A stretch of 46,122 bases of DNA from Thiotrichales bacterium (GTDB taxonomy: Bacteria; Pseudomonadota; Gammaproteobacteria; Thiomicrospirales; Thiomicrospiraceae): contig JAFGUG010000083.1 in assembly GCA_016938655.1 (NCBI GenBank), positions 1 to 46,122 of the forward strand. Reading direction: 5' to 3'. Under the pieces are notes generated by a model that saw only the letters and a program-made list of their open reading frames with translations, made no database searches and was not told where the DNA came from. The position numbers and the translations under genes were made by a program. Below, one piece after another: positions 17,828-26,312 of the stretch. Within the stretch, counting starts at the first letter, position 1, and each line of letters opens with the position of its first letter.

Positions 17828-18142
17828 AACGCTCTCCTGTTCAAATAACAAAGACCAAGCAAACAAAGGTCAACAGTGACACTGTAAGCCTACGCTTTTT
17901 TTTGAACGCTGACTAGTCATTAAACTTTTACACGAAAGTATGTCCAAATTTACCATTCAGAAAGGCGTTAAAAAAACGCAGCCCATTTTTGAGCAACCCA
18001 ATCTTAAAATACCCGTAAGCCGTTTTCATTCTCAGCGTATAAAGTGGGTTCTATTAGGCTAAAATAACCTTATTATCTTTCACGAACACATCAACAAGAT
18101 GATAAGCATACCTATCATCTTGCGCTTTCATTAGGAATCAAC
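17828..18142. promoter_or_regulatory. Divergent upstream region of ppsA and the DUF2796 operon
   Basis: 315 bp without a gene. It must hold both promoters. A short GCGTT/AACGC stem is at 17965-17979, and a perfect operator-like repeat at 18095-18122 is listed separately. No high-scoring -35/-10 pair was identified by eye. Confidence 0.5.
18095..18122. promoter_or_regulatory. Perfect 10-bp inverted repeat before the DUF2796 operon (candidate metalloregulator operator)
   Basis: CAAGATGATA at 18095-18104 is exactly mirrored at 18113-18122 around an 8-base spacer, 20 bp before the DUF2796 start. No T-run follows, so it is not a terminator. The position fits an operator. Because related operons in other gammaproteobacteria respond to zinc through Zur, a Zur-type site is a reasonable guess, but the sequence is not the familiar Zur consensus. 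Confidence 0.55.
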
Positions 18143-18772
18143 ATGAAACGGACACATTTAAAACCTTCAATGCCTTTAATTTTTACCACTTTAATTTCAT
18201 TGAGTGTGACGACTCCATTGATACAGGCTAGTGAAGATGAACACCAACACTCAGAGTCACACCATCACGAACAACACGCTCACCAACATGGTGTGGCTCA
18301 AATGCAAATGGTCATAGCAGGAAAAGACGTCCTCATTGAAGTGGCAAGCCCGCTTTTTAACGTAATGGGCTTTGAACATAAACCCAATAATGACCAACAA
18401 AAAAAGGCGTTTAAGCAACAAGTTAATGCCATTTCAAAAGGCGATTTAATCACCTTAACCGCAGAAGCGCAGTGCCGTTTAGAGTCTAACGATATTGACC
18501 ACCCCTTTGCAGACAGTCACGCACACAATGATCATGAACATGAACATGAACACGAAGGCGACCACGCAAGCGACTATAAACAAACGCATAACAACCTTCG
18601 TTTTGAGTACCAACTTCACTGCGAAAGCCCACAAAACCTGAATGACGTTAACACTCAACCGTTATTTACGGCTTGGCCTAACTTGCAAACACTCAATGTC
18701 GAATGGGTTTACAACAACCGTCAATCCGCGAAAACATTAAGCCCTGATCAGCCACTTTTATCTTTTCAGTAA
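18143..18772 (+). CDS. DUF2796 exported histidine-rich protein, probable metal (zinc) binder
   Basis: A 209-residue protein with a signal peptide ending near LIQA and an exported region. Directly after cleavage comes a histidine-rich stretch (HQHSESHHHEQHAHQHG), and a second lies around residues 130-142 (HAHNDHEHEHEHEGDH). The family core is GVAQMQMVIAGKDVLIEVASPLFNVMGFEH, typical of DUF2796. The two His clusters suggest zinc or another divalent metal is bound in the periplasm. It is the first gene of a four-gene unit with an ABC ATPase, an FtsX-like permease and a DUF3299 protein. Homologous operons (for example the Zur-controlled one in Pseudomonas aeruginosa, from memory) are linked to zinc homeostasis. 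The start follows TTAGGA. The specific metal is inferred. Confidence 0.85.
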   Translation: MKRTHLKPSMPLIFTTLISLSVTTPLIQASEDEHQHSESHHHEQHAHQHGVAQMQMVIAGKDVLIEVASPLFNVMGFEHKPNNDQQKKAFKQQVNAISKGDLITLTAEAQCRLESNDIDHPFADSHAHNDHEHEHEHEGDHASDYKQTHNNLRFEYQLHCESPQNLNDVNTQPLFTAWPNLQTLNVEWVYNNRQSAKTLSPDQPLLSFQ

Positions 18773-18787
18773 TCGGTCAAACCAATC

Positions 18788-19525
18788 ATGAATCATAATG
18801 ACGTTGCCATTAATATTGAAAACCTTCGCTTTGGCTGGCCTGCTGAAAAGCACGAACTGTTAAACATTCCAAGTTTACAAGTGGCTTATGGAGAGCACCT
18901 GTTTATTCAAGGGGCTAGCGGCAGTGGTAAAAGCACGCTACTCAATTTAATGGCAGGCGTTCTTACCCCGTATGACGGTCAGATCAAGGTTTTAGGTCAA
19001 GATCTTAAATCGCTCTCAAGTGGTCAGAAAGACCGTTTTAGAGCCGATCACATTGGCATTGTGTTTCAACAATTCAATTTACTGCCCTACTTGAGTGGCT
19101 TACAAAATATCGAGTTAGCGTTAAATATCTCCAAAAAACGTCGCCAACACGTGCAGTCTGCAACACCCAATAAACAGAGCGTCGAGGCACGTATTTTTGC
19201 CCTTTTGGATTCATTAGGTCTTAATGCTAAGACCGCACTGCAAGCCGCCAGCCAGTTGAGTATTGGGCAACAACAACGGGTGGCGGTTGCCCGTGCCTTG
19301 ATTGGCTCGCCTGAACTGTTAATTGCCGATGAACCGACCTCTGCTCTGGACAGTGATAGCCGGGATCGATTTATGACGCAACTCTTTAATGCCGCTGAAC
19401 AGAGCAAGACCACGATTGTTTTTGTTAGCCATGATCAAGGCTTAAAGCACCACTTTCATCGACAGATCAACCTAGCTGAAATTAACCAGGCCTGCTCAAA
19501 TACCGATGAGGAACGCCAGAGATGA
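18788..19525 (+). CDS. ABC transporter ATP-binding protein, LolD/MacB type
   Basis: A 245-residue ATPase with all motifs: Walker A GASGSGKST at 42-50, the Q-loop (VFQQFNLLPYLSGLQN), the signature LSIGQQQRVAVARAL, Walker B LLIADEPTSALD, and the switch His in FVSHDQ. The Q-loop sequence and the partner permease place it in the LolD/MacB/FtsE group, which drives mechanotransmission rather than substrate passage through the membrane. It starts 15 bases after the DUF2796 stop, and its stop overlaps the permease start by four bases (ATGA), so the complex is made from one message. The substrate is unknown; metal handling is inferred from neighbours. A CCAGGCCTGCT palindrome copy lies near the 3' end at 19487. 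Confidence 0.93.
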   Translation: MNHNDVAINIENLRFGWPAEKHELLNIPSLQVAYGEHLFIQGASGSGKSTLLNLMAGVLTPYDGQIKVLGQDLKSLSSGQKDRFRADHIGIVFQQFNLLPYLSGLQNIELALNISKKRRQHVQSATPNKQSVEARIFALLDSLGLNAKTALQAASQLSIGQQQRVAVARALIGSPELLIADEPTSALDSDSRDRFMTQLFNAAEQSKTTIVFVSHDQGLKHHFHRQINLAEINQACSNTDEERQR

Positions 19526-20784
19526 AAACCGGTCTACTCACCATCGCCTTTAAAAGTGCCTTAAATCGTAAAACAAACCTCGTGCTTGCCATTGTTTCGA
19601 TTGCGTTAAGTATTACGCTTATCTTGAGTGTGGATACGGTTCGCAAGCAGACTAAAGAGCGGTTTTTAAACACCGTTTCACAAACCGATTTAATTGTCGG
19701 CGCTCGCAGTGGCCCCATCAACTTACTGCTTTACAGTGTGTTTCACATTGGCAATGCCACCAACAACATGCGCTACAGCAGCTATCAAGCGATTCAACAC
19801 TTCAAAGAAGTTGAATGGGCGGTTCCGCTCTCGTTAGGGGATTCTCACAAGGGCTTTCGAGTGATTGGAACAGAACCCACTTTCTACAAACATCTGCGTT
19901 ATGGCAATGCGCAATCGCTGACATTTAACCAAGGGGCGCCTTTTAATGACCTCTATGATGCAGTGATTGGTGCGAATGTGGCCAAAAAACTCAACTACCA
20001 GTTGGGCCAAAAAATGGTGCTCTCACACGGAACCAGTGAGATTGGCAGCCCCAAACATGGCAACAAGCCCTTTGTGGTGACTGGAATTTTAGCCCCAACC
20101 GGCACGCCCATTGATAATAGTGTGCAAGTCTCTCTGCAAGCGATTGAAGCGATTCATATTGACTGGCAAGGCGGCATGCAATCACCACTCAAAATCACCG
20201 CGCAACAGACCAGAAAAATCAAATTACAGCCTAAAGAGATTACCGCCATTATGATTGGTTTAAAAAAACCGATCTACACTTTTAAAATGCAGCGAACTCT
20301 GAACCAATGGCAATCGGAACCGCTGTTAGCGATTCTACCTGGAGCCACCTTGGCTCAATTGTGGCAATCGATTAGTCTATTTGAAAAGGTACTGCTTGCG
20401 ATTGCCGCGATGGTGTTTGTGAGTGCATTGTTTGGTATGCTGATCACACTATTAAGCACGCTTAATGAACGGCGTAGAGAGGTGGCTGTGCTCAGAGCGA
20501 TAGGCATGCACAGCTGGGATATTATTAAACTCTTTGCCATTGAGACCGCGCTAATCATGACCTTTGCAATTGGCTTAGGCGTACTCAGTCTTTATGGTCT
20601 ATTGGCGATGATTTTGCCTATTCTTGCCAATACCTACGGTTTACACTTAAGCCTCCCTGTTTTGGACAGCCAACAGATACTGTTACTGGCCGCCGCCTTT
20701 GGTATCGCGCTGTTACTCAGCCTTCTGCCAGGTTGGTTGGCTTATCGACAATCCCTGGCCGATGGCTTAACGGTTAAAATTTAA
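19522..20784 (+). CDS. ABC transporter permease, FtsX/MacB family
   Basis: A 420-residue inner-membrane protein. The topology is that of the MacB/LolC group: one N-terminal membrane helix (LVLAIVSIALSITLILSV), a large periplasmic domain (about residues 45-275), then three C-terminal helices (VLLAIAAMVFVSALFGMLITLL, IETALIMTFAIGLGVLSLYGLLAM, ILLLAAAFGIALLLSLLPGW). The FtsX domain hallmark RRREVAVLRAIGMHSWDI is present at about 315-335. It overlaps the ATPase gene by four bases and is followed after 24 bp by the DUF3299 gene. It presumably works with the ATPase on the His-rich periplasmic partner. Confidence 0.92.
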   Translation: MKTGLLTIAFKSALNRKTNLVLAIVSIALSITLILSVDTVRKQTKERFLNTVSQTDLIVGARSGPINLLLYSVFHIGNATNNMRYSSYQAIQHFKEVEWAVPLSLGDSHKGFRVIGTEPTFYKHLRYGNAQSLTFNQGAPFNDLYDAVIGANVAKKLNYQLGQKMVLSHGTSEIGSPKHGNKPFVVTGILAPTGTPIDNSVQVSLQAIEAIHIDWQGGMQSPLKITAQQTRKIKLQPKEITAIMIGLKKPIYTFKMQRTLNQWQSEPLLAILPGATLAQLWQSISLFEKVLLAIAAMVFVSALFGMLITLLSTLNERRREVAVLRAIGMHSWDIIKLFAIETALIMTFAIGLGVLSLYGLLAMILPILANTYGLHLSLPVLDSQQILLLAAAFGIALLLSLLPGWLAYRQSLADGLTVKI

Positions 20785-20808
20785 ACGGCTCTCAATGGAA
20801 GTAACGTT

Positions 20809-21432
20809 ATGAATCAAGTACCCCAATCTTTTACACGCTCGATAACTCAAGCACTCTTTTTAGGCTTGATGTTGGCCGTGTTCTCGGTGCAAGCGCAAAA
20901 CAAAGACACCGCCTTGCAAGATGGCAGTCAGGCCAACCCGTTTGTGATTGATTGGAATGACCTCATCCCCGAAGGTTATGAACCCGAGAAACTTGCCGAA
21001 AAATACGAGAAAGATTTAGCCAAACTTGATACGTTGCCCGATGGCAGTCAAGAAGGGCTGGAAATTATCCAACGCATTCAGGCGGACATAGACCAAATTC
21101 CAACGAACAGCAAGTGGGATAACATGTGGATTAAGCTGCCCGGTTTTATTGCGCCATTAGAGACTCAAAATGCAGTCATTACCCGCTTTTTACTGGTTCC
21201 CTACTTTGGCGCATGCATTCATGTGCCGCCGCCGCCCGTCAACCAGACGGTTCTGGTTGATTTATTACCAAACAACGCCATAAAACTGGACGAGGCCTAT
21301 CTACCCTTTATGGTAACGGGCAAGCTGACCTTAGACAAAACCAACACCGACATTGGCAATGCCGGCTATCTTATAACCAATGCAACGGTTGAACTATACA
21401 AAGATACCGGCTGGGTAGAACAAGAATTATAG
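20809..21432 (+). CDS. DUF3299 exported protein
   Basis: A 207-residue protein with a signal peptide (hydrophobic LFLGLMLAVFSVQA, cleavage before Gln-Asn). The mature part shows the DUF3299 signatures: DWNDLIPEGYEP near the N-terminus, MWIKLPGFIAPLE and PYFGACIHVPPPPVNQ, with a conserved cysteine and histidine in the last. The family is often coded next to DUF2796 and FtsX-type ABC genes, as here, and may be part of the same periplasmic complex. The biochemical role is unknown. The start follows GGAAGTAACGTT. It is the last gene of the operon; the downstream region holds two nested hairpins. Confidence 0.88.
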   Translation: MNQVPQSFTRSITQALFLGLMLAVFSVQAQNKDTALQDGSQANPFVIDWNDLIPEGYEPEKLAEKYEKDLAKLDTLPDGSQEGLEIIQRIQADIDQIPTNSKWDNMWIKLPGFIAPLETQNAVITRFLLVPYFGACIHVPPPPVNQTVLVDLLPNNAIKLDEAYLPFMVTGKLTLDKTNTDIGNAGYLITNATVELYKDTGWVEQEL

Positions 21433-21459
21433 GTGAAAAACTCAGTTAACTTGCCATTG

Positions 21460-21577
21460 AACCGTTTCATCTAAGGGATGAGTTAATCGCTAGCCTATTG
21501 AATGAAACGGTTATGTCAGGCACAAAAAAACCACGAATCACAAGGCCTTCTCTGGCTGCCTTGTGTGTTCGTGGTTT
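21460..21577. repeat. Two stacked inverted repeats between DUF3299 and hemH
   Basis: AACCGTTTCAT (21460-21470) is mirrored exactly at 21502-21512. Next, AAACCACGAA (21528-21537) pairs with TTCGTGGTTT (21568-21577), and CACAAGGC (21539-21546) with GCCTTGTG (21558-21565). The second hairpin can end transcription of both convergent genes. Its CCACGAA ends match those of the element at 15234-15376. Confidence 0.65.
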
Positions 21578-21604
21578 AGATGTCAGCGTGACACGCAAAC
21601 GGTT

Positions 21605-22723
21605 TTAGAAAGGACAGCCCATCGCTTTGGCGTTGGCTTTCACGGTATCGCGCTCTTTTTGATCGGCATCGGCATCAAACGCATCGCGTTCATACCAACC
21701 TTGAGTGTGTTGTAAGACCACATCCGCCAAGGCGTCAGCATGATCGGCACGGTCGTTTAAGCACTTAATGTAACCAAACTTCTCACCGCCGGCTTCCATA
21801 AAGTATTCACGGTTCTCTTCGTCAATCTCTTCAATAGTCTCTAAACAGTCGGCCGAAAACCCAGGGCACATCACTTGAATGTTTTTAATGCCTTGGCCCG
21901 GCAAGGCTTTCATGGTTGCATCGGTGTAAGGCTTAATCCACTCTTCACGCCCAAACAACGACTGGAACGTGACCTTGTAATCGTCTTTGCTTAAGCCCAA
22001 CTCTTCGGCCACCAAACGTGAAGTCACATGACATTCACAGTGATATGGATCACCGTTATCTAAGTAACGTTGTGGCACACCGTGATACGACATCACCAAT
22101 AAATCGGGCTTGCCATGCTCAGCTTGATACTCACGAATCGAGTTGGCTAGAGCTTTAATGTACAGCGGGTTACGGTGGTATTTATTAATAAAACGTAACT
22201 CCGGTAACAAGCGCCACGTTTGCAGTTCGGCACTCACCGCATCAAAGGTTGAAGCCGTGGTCGCCGCTGCGTACTGTGGGTATAGTGGCAAAACAATAAT
22301 GCGCTCGCAGTTTTTCTCTTTTAACTTCTGTAAGCCACTGGCAATCGATGGGTTACCGTAACGCATCGCCAATTCAAACTCGACACGCCCTTTAAAGTGC
22401 GGACGCACACGCTCGGCGATGGCATCCACTTGACGCTGAGCAATGTTTAACAAGGGGGCACCGGGCCCTTCCGTATCCCAAACCGAGGCATAAGCTTCAG
22501 CCGACTTAGCGGGACGGGTATTCAAAATAATGCCATTTAAAATCAACAACCAAAGCCAACGGGCTGGTGGTGCTTCTACCACACGTGGGTCAGATAAAAA
22601 CTCTTTTAAATACGGTCTCAGCGCTTGTTTGGTGGGGGCATCAGGCGTGCCTAAATTGGTAATTAATACGCCAATTGCGCTCTCATCACCGTGGTGATAA
22701 TGGGTGGTATTTTGATATTTCAA
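21605..22723 (-). CDS. hemH: Ferrochelatase, TTG start
   Basis: A 372-residue enzyme that inserts Fe2+ into protoporphyrin IX, the last step of heme synthesis. Motifs: GVLITNLGTPDAPT, EFLSDPRVVE, the catalytic His214 in SYHGVPQRY, and CPGFSADCLETIEEI, typical of bacterial class enzymes. Cys224-like residues (YHCEC) occur in the middle domain. No ATG precedes the conserved N-terminus; the start is a TTG at 22723 with a strong GAGGGAG site seven bases upstream. The C-terminus is a short extension (ADADQKERDTVKANAKAMG). It is convergent with the DUF3299 gene. No other heme genes lie nearby. Confidence 0.96.
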   Translation of the reverse strand: MKYQNTTHYHHGDESAIGVLITNLGTPDAPTKQALRPYLKEFLSDPRVVEAPPARWLWLLILNGIILNTRPAKSAEAYASVWDTEGPGAPLLNIAQRQVDAIAERVRPHFKGRVEFELAMRYGNPSIASGLQKLKEKNCERIIVLPLYPQYAAATTASTFDAVSAELQTWRLLPELRFINKYHRNPLYIKALANSIREYQAEHGKPDLLVMSYHGVPQRYLDNGDPYHCECHVTSRLVAEELGLSKDDYKVTFQSLFGREEWIKPYTDATMKALPGQGIKNIQVMCPGFSADCLETIEEIDEENREYFMEAGGEKFGYIKCLNDRADHADALADVVLQHTQGWYERDAFDADADQKERDTVKANAKAMGCPF

Positions 22724-22858
22724 CGGTTGGCTCCCTCGTTGGTGGATTCAGTCGTGTCATGAATTAAACAAATATTATACGGAACTTATACAAATAACTC
22801 TAGCAAGTTCTCAAGTGGTTTCGTCTACTGAGCTTCAACGGAGTATCTTACCTGAGTT

Positions 22859-24244
22859 TTAAAAGTGAAAGCCATTTGGTGCATAAATTCTATCCAGTGT
22901 GGCACGCACGGTTAACAGATCCTGCCAACGTGTCGTATAACGTGGTGACATTAAATTACGATTCATGCGCCAGTTGATTTGTTGTTGCAAGCCACTGTTG
23001 GCCAATTGCACGGTGCCTTTGCCCATGGTTAAGTTGAGTTTATCCATAACCTGCATCAACTTGTCCGATTTTGGATTACCGGAAAACTGCGGGTCTTGGG
23101 CAAATAGGTCAATTTGTAACGCGCCTTTATCCGAGAGTTCTGAAAGGGTTACCGAAGCCTTGTGATACTCATAACCATCCAGCCAAATATGCTTGAGTGC
23201 TCGAATCGCCAGCTTGGTTAACAACACACTGTTGTCGGTTGGATAGATGAGCGGAATTTGATAAACATTTCGATACTGCGGCTTGTCAGATTTGAACCGA
23301 TTGGTGGTCACAAATACCGTAATGCGTTTGCAGACACTGTTTTGTTGGCGCAACTTGCCCGCAGCCGTGGCGGTGTAACTGGCCACCGCTTGCTTCATAA
23401 AATCGTAATCGGTCACCCATTGACCAAACGAGCGTGATGAGACAATCTGCTGTTTATTGGGGTGAGTTTCATCTAAAAACAAGCAGGCCTGCCCATTTAG
23501 CTCCTGCACAATGCGCTCCACATTCACCGAAAACTGTTTGCGAATCGATTTTGGGCAGGCCTGCTGTAAATCGTAAGCCGTCAAAATCTGCTTGGCTTCT
23601 AACTGGGCACTTAAGCGTTTACCGATTCCCCACACCTTACCGACCTTAATGGTTTTCAATAAGGCGGCTTGCGTCTCTGCCGACAAGGAACTGTAATCCA
23701 AAACCCCATTTAAGTTGGTCTGTTTTTTGGCAATGTGATTCGCCAATTTGGCTAAGGTTTTAGACGGTGCAATGCCCACCGCCACCGGAATCCCAATCCA
23801 CTGCCCTACGCGTTGCTTAATACTCTGCCCATACTCATTGAGGTTTTTAATGGGCAAGGAACTCAGCTCTAAAAAGCTTTCGTCAATCGAGTAAATCTCT
23901 TGATGCGGTGAGAACTGGCCAATAATGGTGTGCATCCGCTGACTCATATCGGCGTACAGTTCGTAATTAGAACTAAACACCGCGGTATTGTGCTTTTTAA
24001 GCAAGGCGGCCACTTTAAAATACGGCTGAAACATCATGCTATCCGAACGCGCCGCATGGTAACCGCCTTGACCATACTGCTGACGCATCCCCTCTTCTAA
24101 CGCTTTGGCTTGACTATTGGCGGCCACCACACAGCCGTCGTTATTCGACAGCACCACCACGGGACGATTTTGCAAACTAGGGTCAAACACCATCTGGCAC
24201 GAGGCATAAAACGAGTTGCCATCAATTAACGCAAACGTCGGCAT
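22859..24244 (-). CDS. umuC: UmuC-like Y-family DNA polymerase (Pol V catalytic subunit), no umuD beside it
   Basis: A 461-residue error-prone translesion polymerase. The Y-family catalytic acidic residues are present: Asp8 in [12 protein letters not shown] and Asp121-Glu122 in [23 protein letters not shown] and the DUF4113-like C-terminus ([17 protein letters not shown] segment [15 protein letters not shown]) are typical of UmuC rather than DinB. The start has a perfect AGGAGG site. UmuC normally needs UmuD, but no umuD is found within the flanking DNA, so the partner must be elsewhere or absent. A perfect 7-bp palindrome lies upstream (separate entry); no clear LexA box is seen. Two GCAGGCCTGC copies at 23483 and 23555 both read Gln-Ala-Cys. 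Confidence 0.93.
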   Translation of the reverse strand: MPTFALIDGNSFYASCQMVFDPSLQNRPVVVLSNNDGCVVAANSQAKALEEGMRQQYGQGGYHAARSDSMMFQPYFKVAALLKKHNTAVFSSNYELYADMSQRMHTIIGQFSPHQEIYSIDESFLELSSLPIKNLNEYGQSIKQRVGQWIGIPVAVGIAPSKTLAKLANHIAKKQTNLNGVLDYSSLSAETQAALLKTIKVGKVWGIGKRLSAQLEAKQILTAYDLQQACPKSIRKQFSVNVERIVQELNGQACLFLDETHPNKQQIVSSRSFGQWVTDYDFMKQAVASYTATAAGKLRQQNSVCKRITVFVTTNRFKSDKPQYRNVYQIPLIYPTDNSVLLTKLAIRALKHIWLDGYEYHKASVTLSELSDKGALQIDLFAQDPQFSGNPKSDKLMQVMDKLNLTMGKGTVQLANSGLQQQINWRMNRNLMSPRYTTRWQDLLTVRATLDRIYAPNGFHF

Positions 24245-24295
24245 AAGCCTCCTAAAACAAACACTTCAACAAATCATCCGACTCGCAGTCAGAAG

Positions 24296-24311
24296 ACAAT
24301 ATGAATATTGT
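24296..24311. promoter_or_regulatory. Palindrome upstream of umuC
   Basis: ACAATAT at 24296-24302 is mirrored by ATATTGT at 24305-24311, about 50 bp upstream of umuC on its strand. It may be an operator. It does not match CTGT-N8-ACAG, the LexA consensus of Escherichia coli. Confidence 0.4.
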
Positions 24312-24444
24312 TACACATTTCAAAAGACCTAATGCTTAAAATTACAACCAATTCAGCTATATAAGCAATTACTGAAATAAATTTAACTTGCTCGACATAA
24401 ATATTTTAAAAGCAAAAAGAATCCAAAAAACAAGAGGATACAGT

Positions 24445-24501
24445 ATGATAAGTGAAAAACAACGTAGTTTTACTGAATTTACAAGAGGATATTTACCATG
24501 A
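24445..24501 (+). CDS. 18-codon upstream ORF coupled to the PEP-CTERM gene
   Basis: ATG at 24445 preceded by AGAGGA at ideal spacing; it encodes MISEKQRSFTEFTRGYLP. Its TGA stop at 24499-24501 overlaps the ATG of the next gene in an ATGA arrangement. The ribosome-site segment ACAAGAGGATA occurs twice, once for each start. Likely a leader peptide that sets translation of the downstream gene. There is no homology claim. Confidence 0.5.
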   Translation: MISEKQRSFTEFTRGYLP

Positions 24502-25208
24502 AAAATAAACTTTATGTCCCAATTATAGTGGGACTTCTGAGTGCTCCTAGCGTGCAAGCCGCAGCTATTGATTTAAATACTTGGAATCAAGAAGGCGCTT
24601 CATCCGCAGGTAACTGGGTTGTCTCTTCAGATGGCTCGAGCGTAAACCAAACCATTAACGGTGAACCCACCTATTTTGTTAGTGACACAAATTATATCAA
24701 CAAAGATTTTGACGGTTCATTTGAAGTACAAACAACAAGTGACGATGACTTTATCGGCTTTGTATTTGGCTGGAATGGCACGAATGACTATTATCTCTTT
24801 GACTGGAAACAAACAGAACAAGATTATCGCGGTTTAGGGCAAGAGGGCTTTACCTTATCAAGAATTACCGGTTCGGATGTTGAATTATGGGATCATAGTG
24901 GTACAGACATACAGGTCTTAGCCACAGATTATGGTACAGGTAAAGGTTGGGCAGACAATACAATGTATGACTTTAAACTAACCTACACCACAAGCAACAT
25001 CGTTATTTCAATTGACGGTAACAATATCTTTAGTGAAACGGGCAGCTTTGACAACGGTAAGTTTGGTTTTTATAACTACTCACAATCGAACGTTTTCTAT
25101 CAAGGTTTTGAAGAGAGCATCGCCAGTCCAGTGCCTGAGCCACCAACTTATTTACTGATGATGGTCGGTTTAATGGGATTGTTAGCACGATACAAATTTA
25201 AAAAATAA
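24498..25208 (+). CDS. PEP-CTERM sorting-domain protein, exported
   Basis: A 236-residue exported protein. The N-terminal signal peptide (MKNKLYVPIIVGLLSAPSVQA) is followed by a beta-rich region of about 180 residues. This region resembles laminin-G or thrombospondin-3-C-type domains: many Asp, Asn, Gly and aromatic residues (FVFGWNGTNDYYLFDWKQ, NGKFGFYNYSQSNVFYQGFE) and a DDDF run that may bind Ca2+. The C-terminus is a PEP-CTERM signal: Pro-Val-Pro-Glu-Pro-Pro, a hydrophobic helix (YLLMMVGLMGLLA) and a basic tail (RYKFKK). Exosortase would cut at this motif, so the protein probably ends up in the extracellular polymer or biofilm. No exosortase gene lies in the window. The ATG at 24498 has AGAGGAT upstream. 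Confidence 0.85.
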   Translation: MKNKLYVPIIVGLLSAPSVQAAAIDLNTWNQEGASSAGNWVVSSDGSSVNQTINGEPTYFVSDTNYINKDFDGSFEVQTTSDDDFIGFVFGWNGTNDYYLFDWKQTEQDYRGLGQEGFTLSRITGSDVELWDHSGTDIQVLATDYGTGKGWADNTMYDFKLTYTTSNIVISIDGNNIFSETGSFDNGKFGFYNYSQSNVFYQGFEESIASPVPEPPTYLLMMVGLMGLLARYKFKK

Positions 25209-25234
25209 ACCCTTCCCAACAACACGTTCAAAAA

Positions 25235-25273
25235 CAGAGCCAACGGCGAATCGTCGCCATTGGCTCTTTTAGT
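25235..25273 (+). terminator. Terminator after the PEP-CTERM gene
   Basis: AGAGCCAA at 25235-25242 and TTGGCTCT at 25259-25266 enclose GGCGA/TCGCC pairs with one mismatch, followed by TTTAGTTTTAGTTT. It also lies just before the end of the convergent DyP peroxidase gene and can serve it. Confidence 0.85.
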
Positions 25274-25291
25274 TTTAGTTTACGGCGCATT

Positions 25292-26215
25292 TTATTGCAA
25301 AACTTCCACTAAATCTTCTTGAGCTGGGGCAAACCAATAGCTCCCCGATACGGCAGTTGAAAAGTTCAGTAGCTGGTCGATTTTTTTGTCTTCGGTAAGG
25401 CCGTACATACTCTCAAGCTGAGAGCTAAAGCGAATCAGCTCACACCCAAACGCCAAGAACAGCAAACCGTTCTTTTTCACGCCACCAAACGGTGCGGAAC
25501 GACGATAGATTTTCATCGCCACGCCATCCACTTTTAAGTCGGTGCGACTAATGTGAGAATCATCGGGCATGGCATCGCCCTCTAACTCAACATTCTCGTC
25601 TTTGGTTCTGCCCACCACTTTCTCTTGGGCATGCACCGGCACTTGATTCCACTTAGGCAAGTTGTGCACCCATTTTTGGCTTAACACCAAACTGCCACCC
25701 TCGCCCGGCTGACCTTTCGGAATCACCGCCGCATCGTGTTTGAGCTGGTCGGTTTTTGGGTTGGCTGAACCGTCTTCAAAACCAATCAAATCCATCTCAT
25801 GATGATAGTCAAATCCACGCTCTTCAAGCATCAGTTTAGCCACCGGTTGCATGGCAGTCTGAATCTGCACGGCTTGATCAAACACTTCGCCAATGTCGTG
25901 ACCTTGTAACCAGAAAAACACATCGGTTTGTGTAGAGGGCGCGCGATGGCCTTGCTCGCCATTAATGGTAGTAAACGGTTCTAAGGTGGCGGGTGTCCAA
26001 CGTGGTTGCAATCGTTGCCAAGCGGTTTTACCAAAACTCACCACCACTTCCACTTTATCGGCCATTAAACCTTCAGCAATCGCACGTTTAACCGCAGAAT
26101 CATCTTCTGAGGTCAACTTGTACTCCAAAAAGTAGATATGCTGAAACCCTTCCAGAAAAATACCAGGTTGTGGGGTTTTGCTGGCAATTAACGCAACCGA
26201 TTCTAATTCAGACAT
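25292..26215 (-). CDS. Dye-decolourising (Dyp-type) heme peroxidase
   Basis: A 307-residue peroxidase of the DyP superfamily, closest in layout to the cytoplasmic YfeX-like group. The GxxDG motif appears as LIGFEDGSANP with the distal Asp. The proximal heme His is in DDSHISRTD, and the distal Arg in IYRRSAPFGG. The C-terminal LLFLAFGCELIRFSSQLESM is characteristic. There is no signal peptide, and no encapsulin gene is adjacent, although some DyPs have one. It is next to yaaA, so it probably belongs to a peroxide-defence group. The start at 26215 follows AAAGGG at close spacing. It uses H2O2 to oxidise an unknown substrate. Confidence 0.94.
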   Translation of the reverse strand: MSELESVALIASKTPQPGIFLEGFQHIYFLEYKLTSEDDSAVKRAIAEGLMADKVEVVVSFGKTAWQRLQPRWTPATLEPFTTINGEQGHRAPSTQTDVFFWLQGHDIGEVFDQAVQIQTAMQPVAKLMLEERGFDYHHEMDLIGFEDGSANPKTDQLKHDAAVIPKGQPGEGGSLVLSQKWVHNLPKWNQVPVHAQEKVVGRTKDENVELEGDAMPDDSHISRTDLKVDGVAMKIYRRSAPFGGVKKNGLLFLAFGCELIRFSSQLESMYGLTEDKKIDQLLNFSTAVSGSYWFAPAQEDLVEVLQ

Positions 26216-26312
26216 ACCCTTTGGCTCTCTCTATTAAGTGGACATAATAATAAACTTAAAACGGTTCTAGCTTCAAAGTTAGCAGGCCTGCTCACTTTAA
26301 TTGCAGCCAACC

